Positions 54,727 through 63,474 of a DNA stretch of 64,000 nucleotides are shown piece by piece. Source of the DNA: Streptomyces roseirectus (GTDB taxonomy: Bacteria; Actinomycetota; Actinomycetes; Streptomycetales; Streptomycetaceae); contig NZ_CP060828.1 in NCBI RefSeq assembly GCF_014489635.1, forward strand, positions 806,001 to 870,000, read 5' to 3'. Below the pieces are notes generated by a model. The model had not been told where the DNA came from. It searched no databases and worked only from the letters and a program-made list of their open reading frames with translations. Made by a program: the position numbers and the translations under genes. Positions within the stretch are counted from its first letter, which is position 1. The number at the start of each line of letters is the position of its first letter.

Positions 54727-55175
54727 TCACTCGTTCGGTGTCGTGTGCCGAGGCTCAAACGCGCCGTGCGGGTGATGCCCGGTGAACACCTGAACGGGCG
54801 GCCGACCGGACCTCGCACAGGCGTGCGGCAGCCGGTCAGGCTGAGGAGGGGGGCGGTCGGTCGCCCAGGAGGCGAGCAGGCGCAGGCTGTCGTGAGTGGG
54901 GGTGCCGGCCTCGGCGGTCCAGACGATGATCTGGAGGTCCGGGTCGGCGGCCCAGGTGACGGCGTTCCAGTCGAGGTGCAGGTCACCGGCGACGGGGTGG
55001 CGCAGGTGCTTGGTGCCGGTGTCGCGGACGGCGACGTCGTGGGCGTCCCACCAGGCGAGGAACTGCTCGTCGCGGGCGGAGAGTTCGCGTTCCACGCGAC
55101 GATCTCGGTACGCGGGCCGATCACGAACGCCGGGGTGTGCGCCATGTCGTCGATCATCCGCTGCGGTTGCGGCCG
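54727..55175 (-). pseudogene. Remnant of an MmyB-type XRE regulator (ligand-binding domain only)
   Basis: On the minus strand RMIDDMAHTPAFVIGPRTEIVAWNA (near 55165-55095) and, in a different frame, HDVAVRDTGTKHLRHPVAGDLHLDW...VWTAEAGTPTHDSLRLLASWA (about 55045-54850) match the two halves of the MmyB-like sensor domain of XRE regulators. The helix-turn-helix is missing and at least one frameshift separates the halves. The fragment is fused in frame to the remains of an amidase gene, so a deletion probably joined two loci. It is unlikely to be functional. Confidence 0.7.
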
Positions 55176-55221
55176 CGCCTCGCTCCTCGGCCGACTGCGC
55201 CGGGGCGGACGGAGGTGAACA

Positions 55222-56053
55222 CGGCCATGGGTAGGTGTTGCGGACCGCGCGCAGGGGGTCGTCCTCGGTGCCGGCGCGCCACTCGCCGATGAGGGGCGGG
55301 AGGCAGGCCATGGTGGGCGTGACGAGGATGTCGAAGTTCGCGAGGAAGCCCTCGACGATGCGCCGGGACAGCTCCTGGGTGCGGCCCGGCCCTTCCGTGA
55401 ACGCCCAGGAGTCGACGGCCCGTGCCGCCTCGCGCAGGGCGCGGTCGTGCGGTTCGACGCGGTCGGGGTCGGTGAGGCGCCGCCGACGTTCCACAGGGTC
55501 GTGAACGCCGTGACGAGGCCGTCGGCCGGCGGCAGCGGGAGCGGGGTGTCGACGAGGTGGTGGCCGGCCGCTTCGAGGGCCCGCAGGACGGTGTGGACGG
55601 CTTCGACGCGCGCCGGAGGCCGACGAGGCCGGTGCAGGAGGCGGGGATGCGGATCGAGCCGCCGCCGCCCTCGGCGTGGGCGAGCGGCGACGGCGACGGC
55701 TGCCCCGCTGGACGAGCCGCCGGGTGTGCGGTCCGGGTCCCAGGGGTTGCGGGTGATGCCCAGGGTGTCGTTCTCGGTGACGGGCAGGCTGCCGAACTCG
55801 GAGGTGGTGGTCTTGCCGAGCGGCACGAACCCGGCCTCCTCCAGGCGCCGCACGACCGGGTCCGGCTCCTTGGCCGGGGTGCGCGCGGTGGCGGCGGAGC
55901 CGTAGGTGGTCGACGTCGACGCAGCCTTGAAGGGCAGCGGCACGCCGTGGAAGGGCGGGAGGTCGCCGGTGTGCGCGGCGCGGGCCGCGGCGGCGGTGCG
56001 GTGGCAGAAGGCGTTCAGGCGGGGGTGAACGGGTCGATCGGCGGACGGGTCAC
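55222..56053 (-). pseudogene. Decayed amidase-signature enzyme
   Basis: The minus strand reads HPRLNAFCHRTAAAARAAHTG, GVPLPFKA, FVPLGKTTTSEFGSLPVTEND and RTPGGSSSGAAVAVA, the N-terminal half of the amidase-signature family. The frame then shifts to GGGGSIRIPASCTGLVGLR (the catalytic-serine region), and after a deletion of roughly 150 codons jumps to a C-terminal part RVEAVHTVLRALEAAGHHLVD...LTDPDRVEPHDRALREAARAVDSW in yet other frames. A GTG near 56052 with a good ribosome site gives only 12 codons before a stop. Multiple lesions show a dead gene. Confidence 0.8.
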
Positions 56054-56185
56054 GGGTGTTCCTCTCCTGACGGGACCGCCCCTGACGCACCCTGACATCC
56101 GTCAGGACCGCGATCGGCGTGCGGGTTCCTAGGGTTCGTGGTGTCTTCGAGCACCGCCCCGATCGACCGACCGAAAGGCATGCCC

Positions 56186-57328
56186 ATGCGCGGAATCCTC
56201 CGGGGCGCCACCGCGCTCGCCGGTGCCGCCGTCCTGACCGCCGCGCTGCTGGTGACGGGCGGCGCGGCGGGCACCGCGCGGGCGGACGCGGCGTCCGTCC
56301 AGGTGCCCGCCGGCGTCACCGCGGGCGTCGCCGTGTTCGACCGGCGGACCGGCGCCTACACCGAGCAGCTGAACGCGAGCGCCCGTTTCCGGTCCGCGTC
56401 GGTCGTCAAACTGCTGCTGGCGCTGGACTTCCTGTGGGACCGGGGCCCCGAGTACACCGTGCCCGCCGCCGACCGGGCACGGCTGGAGCCGATGCTGCGC
56501 GGCAGCGACGACAGCGCCGCCAACCACTACTGGTCGACGTACGGGGGTTCGGCGATCGTCACGCGCATGGTCGCCCGGCTCGGCCTGAGCGACACGGCGC
56601 CGCCGCCCGCCGGGTACGAGGGCTACTGGGGCTACACCGCCCTGTCGGCCCGCGACACGGTGACCGTCTACCGGTATCTCCTGGACCAGGCCCCGGCGCC
56701 CGTACGGGACTTCGTCATGGGCAACCTGCGCCAGTCGACGCGCTGCGCCTCCGACGGCTTCGACCAGCACTTCGGCATCGCCGGGGCGTTCGACAAGCCG
56801 TGGGCGGTGAAGCAGGGCTGGGCGGGGTCGTCGTTCCCGGAAGGCACGTGCGGCACCCAAAGCACGGCGAGCACGGCGAGCGTGTCCAAGACGGCCGCCG
56901 CCATGGACGTCGACCTGTCCCGGCCCGCGCTGCACAGCACGGGCACGGTCGGCGCCGGGGACCGGTCGATCGTCGCGGTGTTCACGCTGCACCCGGCGGG
57001 GACGTCGTACGGGAAGGCGTTCACGGACATCGGGCGGCTGACGCGCTCGCTGGACGTGCCGGGGGCGGCGCGGCCGGCGGGGTGGTGGTACGGCACGTGG
57101 AGCGAGCAGGTGAACGTGCGCCGCGACCCCTCCACCGCGAACGCGCCGATGACACGGCTCCCGGCCGGCGTGGAGGTGCTGATCGGCTGCCAGAAGCGGG
57201 GGCAGGAGGTGCGCGTGCCGCCGTACACGAACGACTGGTGGGCGTACCTCCCGCAGTACGGCGGCTGGATCAGCAACGTCTACGTCACCTCGCCCGACAA
57301 CCGGATCCCGGATGTCAGGGAGTGCTGA
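56186..57328 (+). CDS. Secreted serine beta-lactamase-like protein with C-terminal SH3-like region
   Basis: This 380-aa protein starts at the ATG 7 nt after GAAAGG and has a signal peptide (GATALAGAAVLTAALLVTGGAAG). The penicillin-binding fold motifs are present: S-x-x-K in RSASVVKLLLALDF, an SDN-like element in LRGSDDSAANHYW and K-x-G in AVKQGWAGSS. A C-terminal segment VNVRRDPSTANAPMTRLPAGVEVLIGCQKRG...WISNVYVT looks like a bacterial SH3 wall-binding domain, unusual in true class A beta-lactamases. It may be an esterase or peptidoglycan-acting relative. Its stop is 1 nt from the convergent kinase gene stop. Confidence 0.85.
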   Translation: MRGILRGATALAGAAVLTAALLVTGGAAGTARADAASVQVPAGVTAGVAVFDRRTGAYTEQLNASARFRSASVVKLLLALDFLWDRGPEYTVPAADRARLEPMLRGSDDSAANHYWSTYGGSAIVTRMVARLGLSDTAPPPAGYEGYWGYTALSARDTVTVYRYLLDQAPAPVRDFVMGNLRQSTRCASDGFDQHFGIAGAFDKPWAVKQGWAGSSFPEGTCGTQSTASTASVSKTAAAMDVDLSRPALHSTGTVGAGDRSIVAVFTLHPAGTSYGKAFTDIGRLTRSLDVPGAARPAGWWYGTWSEQVNVRRDPSTANAPMTRLPAGVEVLIGCQKRGQEVRVPPYTNDWWAYLPQYGGWISNVYVTSPDNRIPDVREC

Positions 57329-57329
57329 G

Positions 57330-58814
57330 TCACCGCCCGTAGACGGCGAGTTGGCGGAGTACCTCGTCCACGTACGGCTGTACGCGGGCGGGGACTCCGC
57401 GCTCCTCGATGACGGTGCGGTCGCTGGTGCGCCAGCCGGCCGCGATCAGGGCGGGGAGGTCGGCGGCCGGCAGTCCGGCCTGTTTGAAGCGCTGGTCGAG
57501 CCAGCAGACGTACAGGCTCATCGTGGAGATGGCGTCGGGCGGCGACCAGTAGTCCTTGTCGCCGTCCCCGTCGCCGTCGACCGCCCAGGCGCGGAACACG
57601 GACGGCGTCCACATCGCGATGCCGTACTCGTCCCGGCGGGAGGCGCGCGGGTCGAAGCCGCTCTCCGTCTTCAGCATCGCGGCGAGCAGCGCGGGGGTGA
57701 CCTCGGCGTCGGAGCAGTGTTGCGCGGCGTCGACGATGACGGGGCGCAGGGCCTGGGGGACGTCGGAGTCCTCGGCGATGTTCCCGGCGGGGGTGACGAC
57801 GGCGGGGGTGACGGAGGCGGGGGTCCGTCGCGCCGGCCGCTCCTCACCACCGTCCCCTAGCAGCGTGAACCCCGTGGCGGCGAGGGCTCCGGCGAGCGTC
57901 ACCGCCGCCACGGCCGGCAGCAGCGCGCGCCGGGCGCGTTTCTCGCCAGCGAGCGCCCGGACGCGGGCCTCGATGCTCGCGGCGGTGTGTTTCAGGCGGG
58001 CCGCGTGGTCCGGGGCGAGGCAGTCGGCGACGATGCGGCGCCAGTCCTCGTCGAGCCCGGCGTCCAGGCGCAGGGGGGCGGTGCCGCGCGCGTACGCCTG
58101 GGCGGCGAGCGAGCGGGCGCGGGCGGTGGCGCCGGGGAAGGGGTGCAGGCCGCCGGTGAGGACCTGGTGGGCGAGGACGCCGAACGCCCAGATGTCGGCG
58201 GTGGGGCGGACGACGGCCCCGTCGGCGCCGGTCCGCTGGGACCACCACTCGGGCGGGAGGTGGTCGAGGGTGCCGAGCGGGGGCATGTGGGCGTGGGTGC
58301 CGTCGAGTTCGGTGGCCAGCCCGAAGTCGGCGAGCCAGACCTCGCCGGAGGCGCCCAGCAGGACGTTGGCGGGTTTCAGGTCGCCGTGCACCCAGCCGGC
58401 GCCGTGCATGTGGGCGAGGCCGGCGATGACGCCGCGCAGGACGCGCACGGGGTCCGGGAGCCGGCCGTCCTCGTCCAGGCTCTGGCGCAGGCTGGTCTCG
58501 GCGCGGTCCATGACGAGGGCGATCGCGCCGTCCAGTTCGGGCAGGTGAGGGGCGTCGACGGTGCACACGGCGTGGGTGCGGATCAGGTGGGGGTGGTCGG
58601 CCTCGGTGCTGAAGCGGACCTCGCGGGCGACGAGTTCGCCGAGCGCGGCCCGCTGGCCGGGGCCGAGGGCGCCGGTCGGCAGGACCTTGACGGCGGCGGG
58701 GGTGCCGTCGGCGAGGGCGTGGGCCTCGTGGACGGTGCCCCAGCCGCCCGAGCCGATGACGCCGCCCAGCTCCCAGCCGTCGATGCGGAAGCCCTCGGGG
58801 AGGGGGGCGGTCAT
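57330..58814 (-). CDS. Ser/Thr protein kinase fused to an extracellular lytic-transglycosylase-like domain
   Basis: This 494-aa protein has residues 12-290 forming a Hanks-type kinase: glycine loop IGSGGWGTV, Lys43, catalytic HGDLKPAN (Asp145), ADFGLA (Asp163) and a G-T-L activation segment end. A transmembrane helix follows (ALLPAVAAVTLAGALAATGFTLL, about 297-319), then a Pro/Thr linker and a domain with LLAAMLKTESGFDPRASRRDEYGIAMWTPSVF (Glu384 as the putative catalytic acid) and DYWSPPDAISTMSLYVCWL, matching SLT/lysozyme-like muramidases. It replaces the PASTA sensor of PknB. The start overlaps the FHA gene stop (ATGA). It may link peptidoglycan cutting or sensing to phosphorylation. Confidence 0.88.
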   Translation of the reverse strand: MTAPLPEGFRIDGWELGGVIGSGGWGTVHEAHALADGTPAAVKVLPTGALGPGQRAALGELVAREVRFSTEADHPHLIRTHAVCTVDAPHLPELDGAIALVMDRAETSLRQSLDEDGRLPDPVRVLRGVIAGLAHMHGAGWVHGDLKPANVLLGASGEVWLADFGLATELDGTHAHMPPLGTLDHLPPEWWSQRTGADGAVVRPTADIWAFGVLAHQVLTGGLHPFPGATARARSLAAQAYARGTAPLRLDAGLDEDWRRIVADCLAPDHAARLKHTAASIEARVRALAGEKRARRALLPAVAAVTLAGALAATGFTLLGDGGEERPARRTPASVTPAVVTPAGNIAEDSDVPQALRPVIVDAAQHCSDAEVTPALLAAMLKTESGFDPRASRRDEYGIAMWTPSVFRAWAVDGDGDGDKDYWSPPDAISTMSLYVCWLDQRFKQAGLPAADLPALIAAGWRTSDRTVIEERGVPARVQPYVDEVLRQLAVYGR

Positions 58815-59572
58815 GCGCAGGCTCCCTTGCGGGACGGCAGCAGGGCGAGGTGTTCCTCGCGGACCAGGCCGAAGCGCAGGGCGAGGGAGGCGAGGCGGGC
58901 GCGTTTGGCGCCGGTGCCGCCGGGGTCGTCGCCGGTGTCCAGGCGCAGTTTCGCGAACGCCAGGTAGTCGATGTGGTAGTTGACGGCGGAGCGGGTCAGG
59001 CCCCGGCAGCTGTCCAGCGGGCGCAGCCGGTCCGCGATGTCCCCGGCGCCGGGGAGGGTGGTGTCGGCGGGGTCGCGCAGGCGGGGTTCGCACAGGGCGA
59101 CGAGGACCAGGAAGTACTTCGCCGTCGCGTCCAGGGCGTACGGGTGGACGGTCAGCTCCCCGGCGCCGGGGGCCGACCGCTCGTCCAGGTAGGCGTGTTG
59201 CGGGGCGAACACCTTGAAGTCGGCGGTGCCGCCCAGGGCGGGCAGGACGACGCGGGAGAACTCGAAGGGGACGGGGGCGCCGAGGCGGCCGGGGGCGACG
59301 GTGATGTACTCGCCGGCGCCCTCCAGGTTCTCGACGACGTACGCGGTGTCCCTGCTGTAGTTCGACAGCCGCCAGTAGTCCTCGGCCGCCTCCAGCCTGC
59401 CCGCGCGCCGGGAGATCCCGGGGTCGGGCAGGGTGATCGGCATCGTTTTGCCGGGGGCGCCCCGGCCGAACTCCGCGATGTCCCCCGGTCCCATGCGCAG
59501 CAGGTGCGGTCTGCCCGTGCCCGCGGCGTCCGGCCGCGTCGGACCGGGCGGCTGGACGATGATCGTTTCCAT
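58811..59572 (-). CDS. FHA-domain protein paired with the kinase
   Basis: This 253-aa protein has a middle region DIAEFGRGAPGKTMPITLPDPGISRRAGRLEAAEDYWRLSNYS that fits a forkhead-associated phosphothreonine-binding domain (FGRG, ISRRAGRL, NYS positions). A C-terminal part with LTRSAVNYHIDYLAFAKLRL resembles a small helical or winged-helix domain. No signal or membrane segment is present. Its stop overlaps the kinase ATG, so the two are made together. It is probably the kinase substrate or adaptor, possibly acting as a phospho-switched regulator. Confidence 0.78.
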   Translation of the reverse strand: METIIVQPPGPTRPDAAGTGRPHLLRMGPGDIAEFGRGAPGKTMPITLPDPGISRRAGRLEAAEDYWRLSNYSRDTAYVVENLEGAGEYITVAPGRLGAPVPFEFSRVVLPALGGTADFKVFAPQHAYLDERSAPGAGELTVHPYALDATAKYFLVLVALCEPRLRDPADTTLPGAGDIADRLRPLDSCRGLTRSAVNYHIDYLAFAKLRLDTGDDPGGTGAKRARLASLALRFGLVREEHLALLPSRKGACA

Positions 59573-59696
59573 GCCGGCTCTCCCCCGATGTGTTTCCCGT
59601 GAATCCTACGGAGCGTTCAGGTCCGCGCCGCCGCGCTGTCGTGTGCGATACGTGAAGGGATGCCGGGGCTCCGGCGAAGACGGCTGCCGGTCGCGG

Positions 59697-61611
59697 CTAC
59701 CACCAGGCGCCGGAGGTGTCCCGCAGGGTGTTCGTCCCGCAGTGCACCTCGCCCATGCCGAGGTGGTACGTGTAGTAGTCGTCGATGTAGGAGACGGTCA
59801 GGCCCGCGCCCCGGTAGGCGGCGGTGACGGCCTCGGTGAAGAGGTCCTTGCCGGCGACGACCGGGCCCCACTGCTTGGGGGCGAGGTAGTGGGTGCGGGA
59901 GAGGACGACGCCGTTGACGGCGCCGGGGACGTAGGCGCTGGTCTGGACGGTCGGGGCCTTACCGGCGGCGTCCGCGAGGTACTTCTGCTGGCCGTGTTCC
60001 CGCAGGGCCTGGGTGAGGCCGGCGCCCACGCGGGTCAGGCGGGGGACGCTGAGGTCGCCGCTGGGCTGGGTCTCGCGGAGGTAGAGGGCGGGCACGCGGA
60101 CCACCTCGGCGTCGGTGACGCCCGTCTCGCGCCTCAGGATCGCCAGGTTCGCGGCGACGCGTTCGGCGGCGAGCTGGTTGTCGGCGACGAGGTGGGGGTT
60201 GGCGAGGGCCTGGTCGATGGTCTCCTTCGGGGCCTGGGCGCCGGACACCTTGGGGACGGAGAACATCTTCGTGCGGCCGTGGCCCGCCCGCTGGGCCTCG
60301 CGCAGCAGGCGCAGGCCCGCGTCGGGGTCGGCGAGGCCGACGCGCCAGCCGCGCGGGGTGTCGGCGGGCAGGAACTGGACGAACTCGTCGACGTGGCCGA
60401 CGCCGAGCCAGGACGTGTCCAGCAGCAGGGGGTTCTGTAGGCCCTGCGAGGCGAGGAGGGTGCGCATCGCCTGGGAAGGGCGGGCGCCGCTGTCCTTGCG
60501 CTCGCCCATGATGATGCGGCCCGCCGGGTAGGAGCGGCCGGCGTGCGTGTGGGGCGGGATCGTCTCCAGGTTGCCCATGGAGTTGAGGGACCAGTCGGGG
60601 ACGGTGTCCGGGCGGGCGATCTCCACGACGCCGGTGTCCCGGCCGCGCAGCTTCTCGAAGAGTTCCCGGCCCGCCTCGCGGCCGGGCTGGGCCGAGCGGA
60701 GCATCACGCGCATCGCCTGCCGCTTGCCGCTTGCCGCCGGGGCCGGTCATGCTCACGTACGCCGGTTCCACGAAGTCCTGCGCCCACGGGTCGTTGTACG
60801 CGTCGAAGGTGACCAGCGGGGCCGTGATCCCGGCCTTCCTCACCTCGCCGGCCAGGTTCTTCACGAACTTCCGCTGCTCCTGGCCGTACAGGTCGTCATC
60901 GTCGTTCGTGATCCGCGTGACCATCACCTGCCGGGCGTTCTGGAGGTGGTGGTGCGTCAGGAGGGGGGCGACGCGCAGGGTGACCTCGTCGGTCGTCGAG
61001 CCGGCCGGCGAGGTGACCGTCAGCCGGACGACGGCCCGGCCGTCCCACTTCTTCGTGTCCCGGATGACGTCCGTGGCCTCGACGCCGAGTTCGACGCCGA
61101 CGCGCAGGTCGGCGGCGAGCAGGCGGGTCCTCGGGGTGACGAGGGTCCACTCGCCGTCGCGCTTCAGGAAGAGGCGCGTGTGGGTGGCCCCCACGGTGAC
61201 CGCCACCCGCCCCCGCACGTTCGGCTTCACCCCGGCCAGCGGCGCCGTCCGGATCCGCGCCAGGTCGGCGGCGTCCGCCTCGCCGTTCACCACCAGGTCC
61301 TTCGCGTCGTCGCACGCCGCGAGCCGCGCGTCGGACAACGGCTTCCCCCCGGGCCCGGCGACCGGACAACGTCTGGAGTCATCATCGATGTTGGGCAGGA
61401 ACACGGCCCCCCTCCCGACGCTCCACCCGTCCTCCCCCGCCGCGTCCGTGTCCCCAGCGACATCCACCCGCCCGTCCCGGTTCACGTCCACCCGCAGGTC
61501 CGCCCGCGGCACCTGCCCCGCGGCCACCGCCGGCACCACCAGCACCGACCCCGCGGCGGCCAACGCCAGCACCAGCGAACCAGCCGGGTGTATACGCGTA
61601 CGACAACGCAC
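59697..61611 (-). pseudogene. Secreted protein-arginine deiminase, frameshifted by a 7-bp tandem duplication
   Basis: A GTG at 61611 with AGAGGAAG upstream and a signal peptide (GSLVLALAAAGSVLVVPAVAAG) begins a frame carrying a beta domain and WAQDFVEPAYVSMTGPGGKRQA. The sequence then continues in another frame as MRVMLRSAQPGREAG through HVDEFVQFLPA to GEVHCGTNTLR, with the catalytic cysteine, ending WW. The C-terminal motifs are those of peptidyl-arginine deiminases (conversion of arginine to citrulline). Removing one copy of a directly repeated GCCGCTT at 60719-60732 restores one frame of about 635 aa with the expected GGKRQAMRVML junction. The break may be a true mutation or a sequencing error. 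Confidence 0.88.
60719..60732. repeat. Seven-bp tandem duplication causing the deiminase frameshift
   Basis: GCCGCTT occurs twice in direct tandem (60719-60725 and 60726-60732), followed by GCCGCC. Deletion of one unit rejoins the two deiminase frames exactly. Confidence 0.85.
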
Positions 61612-61698
61612 GGAATCTTCCTCTCAGTTGGGGGTGTCGCCCAACTAGAGGGGTGCGGGTGGCTGTGAGTTCCCTGTGAAGGACGGATTCTTGACGGG

Positions 61699-61917
61699 GT
61701 GAAGGGCAGTCCCGGCACGCTGTCGCGGGCCGGGCTGGACGCCTACCGGGTTCCCGGGCGGCCGGCCCTGCTCGGCGGGCGCTTCGAGGCGGACGCGGTG
61801 CCCGGCTGGGGCACCACCGTCACCGGGGCGTGGGCCCGGCGCGCCGGATCCCCCAGGACCAGCGTCATGTCTTCGGGTACGACCGCGCCCTCCACCGGCA
61901 CATCGCCGTCCTCCTGA
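61699..61917 (+). pseudogene. Possible remnant of a histidine-kinase C-terminus
   Basis: The plus strand reads GRPALLGGRFEADAVPGWGTTVTGAWA, which resembles the end of the ATPase domain of sensor kinases (RVALLGG.F.A.P.PG.GT.V). Nothing upstream supports a complete gene, and the preceding DNA belongs to the deiminase promoter region. It is a weak call and may be coincidence. Confidence 0.3.
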
Positions 61918-61975
61918 ATCACGTGGCCCGCCTGCGTGCCGCCTGGGTGAGCCCGGCCCGCAGGATCACGGCGTC

Positions 61976-62917
61976 CTAGTGTTCGTGCGGTTCCGGGCGG
62001 TGAGCGGGGCCGTGGGTGGTGTCGCGGTGGGGGGTGTCGGGGGTGTGGTCGAGCTGGAGGGTGGTGTGGGTGAGGGTGTGGTGGTCGCGGAGGACGTGTT
62101 CGAGGTCGCGGCGGACGGCGTGGCAGTCGGCGTCGGGGGTGACGAGGACGTGGGCGGAGAGGGCGGGTTCGCCGGAGGTGATGGTCCACAGGTGGAGGTC
62201 GTGGATCTCGACGACGTCGGGCCGGGCGGCGAGTTCGTCGCCGATGGCGTCGGGGTCGAGGCCGGCGGGCGCCGCCTCCAGGAAGATCCGCCCGGAGTCG
62301 CGGACGAGCCCGTAACCGGCCCGGACCATGAGGGCGACGACGACGAGGGTGGCGATGGCGTCGGCGCGCGCGAACCCGGTGAGGACGACGACGAGCGCCG
62401 CCACGGCCGTCCCGATGAACGCGAACAGGTCGTTGAGGATGTGCTGGTAGGCGCCCTCGACGTTGAGCGAACTCCGGTTGGCCTTGGACAGGCACCAGGT
62501 GGCGGCGAGGTTGACGGCGATCCCGGCGAGGGCGGTGGCCAGCATCAGGCCGCCTTCGACGTCGGGCGGGTCGATCAGGCGCCGGATCGCCTCGTAGGCG
62601 AGCCAGGCGCCGAGCAGGAGCAGGGTGAGGCCGTTGGCCTGGGCGGACAGGATCTCGGCGCGTTTGAGGCCGTAGGTGAATCCGCCGCGCGCCGGCCGCG
62701 CCGACAGCCGCATCGCGAGGAGCGCGAGGACGATCGAGACGGCGTCGGTGAGCATGTGGGCGGCGTCGGAGAGCAGCGCGAGGGAGCGGGCGGCGATGCC
62801 CACGACGACCTCGGCGGCCATGAACACCGTGATCAGGGCGAGGGCGGTGCCCAGCCAGCGGCGGTCGGCGTCCGCCGTCACTCCGTGGGAGTGCCCCGCC
62901 GTGTCGTGCCGTTCCAT
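61976..62917 (-). CDS. Cation diffusion facilitator (zinc/cobalt/cadmium exporter, CzcD-like)
   Basis: This 313-aa protein has six hydrophobic segments. The transmembrane metal site is visible as LLSDAAHMLTDAVSI (H-x-x-x-D in helix 2) and YQHILNDLFAFIG (H-x-x-x-D in helix 5), the H-D-H-D pattern typical of zinc-selective members. The cytoplasmic C-terminal domain contains VVEIHDLHLWTITSGEPALSAHV. His-rich ends (HDTAGHSHG and THGPAHRPEPHEH) probably collect metal. It exports divalent metal in exchange for protons. It is divergent from a small Cys/His-rich secreted protein with only 76 bp between the starts. Confidence 0.93.
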   Translation of the reverse strand: MERHDTAGHSHGVTADADRRWLGTALALITVFMAAEVVVGIAARSLALLSDAAHMLTDAVSIVLALLAMRLSARPARGGFTYGLKRAEILSAQANGLTLLLLGAWLAYEAIRRLIDPPDVEGGLMLATALAGIAVNLAATWCLSKANRSSLNVEGAYQHILNDLFAFIGTAVAALVVVLTGFARADAIATLVVVALMVRAGYGLVRDSGRIFLEAAPAGLDPDAIGDELAARPDVVEIHDLHLWTITSGEPALSAHVLVTPDADCHAVRRDLEHVLRDHHTLTHTTLQLDHTPDTPHRDTTHGPAHRPEPHEH

Positions 62918-62993
62918 GCCGCCCGCCTTCCACCCGACGCTTTTCGGCCACTCACAGAAACTTTACGTGCGCACACCGTTAAGGTTTGCGCCC

Positions 62994-63389
62994 ATGCGAG
63001 CCGCGTCAGCCAGCCGAGGCGTCCGCTCCGTGCACAGGGCCGGAGCGGTGCTGGTGTTCGCGCTGGTCGTGCTCGTGCACGTCTTCGGCTGCGCGCACGG
63101 GCCCACGGCGGCGGAACACGTGCGCACGGACGCCCTGGCGCTGACCGCCCCCGCCGCCTGCGAACCCCCGCCCGGCCACCCGAAGGCCCCCTCGCACGGC
63201 ACCGAGTCGCACTGCTGCACCGAGGACGCCCCGCTCCTCCAGTCGGCCCCCGACCACGGCACCGCCGTGACCACCGCGGCCCCCGCGGACCTGCCGGCCG
63301 CGCCCGCGCTCCCCCACCTCTCCGGCACCCCTCCCCCGCCCCTGTCGCCCGGCAACGACCGGGCCCGTCTCGGCGTGTGGCGGACCTGA
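62994..63389 (+). CDS. Small Cys/His-rich membrane-tethered or secreted protein
   Basis: This 131-aa protein begins with a hydrophobic segment ([21 protein letters not shown]), which could be a signal peptide or a lipoprotein start (VFGC). The rest is low-complexity, with [25 protein letters not shown] clustering Cys and His residues suited to metal binding, then an Ala/Pro-rich tail. No family is named with confidence. It is divergent from the CDF exporter and precedes a cysteine-synthase-family gene by 85 nt on the same strand, so a role in metal handling is a reasonable guess. Confidence 0.65.
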   Translation: MRAASASRGVRSVHRAGAVLVFALVVLVHVFGCAHGPTAAEHVRTDALALTAPAACEPPPGHPKAPSHGTESHCCTEDAPLLQSAPDHGTAVTTAAPADLPAAPALPHLSGTPPPPLSPGNDRARLGVWRT

Positions 63390-63474
63390 TCGGACCGGCG
63401 TCCGATCAGCTTCCGACCACCCTTCGACCCACGGCCGGCGCCCCCGCGCGCACCGGCCGCAGGAGAGACACGCC

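Noticed and set aside
59697..60713. Independent 338-aa deiminase gene starting at 60713
   Set aside because: It lacks a signal peptide and N-terminal domain, and the preceding frame supplies both when one 7-bp repeat copy is removed.
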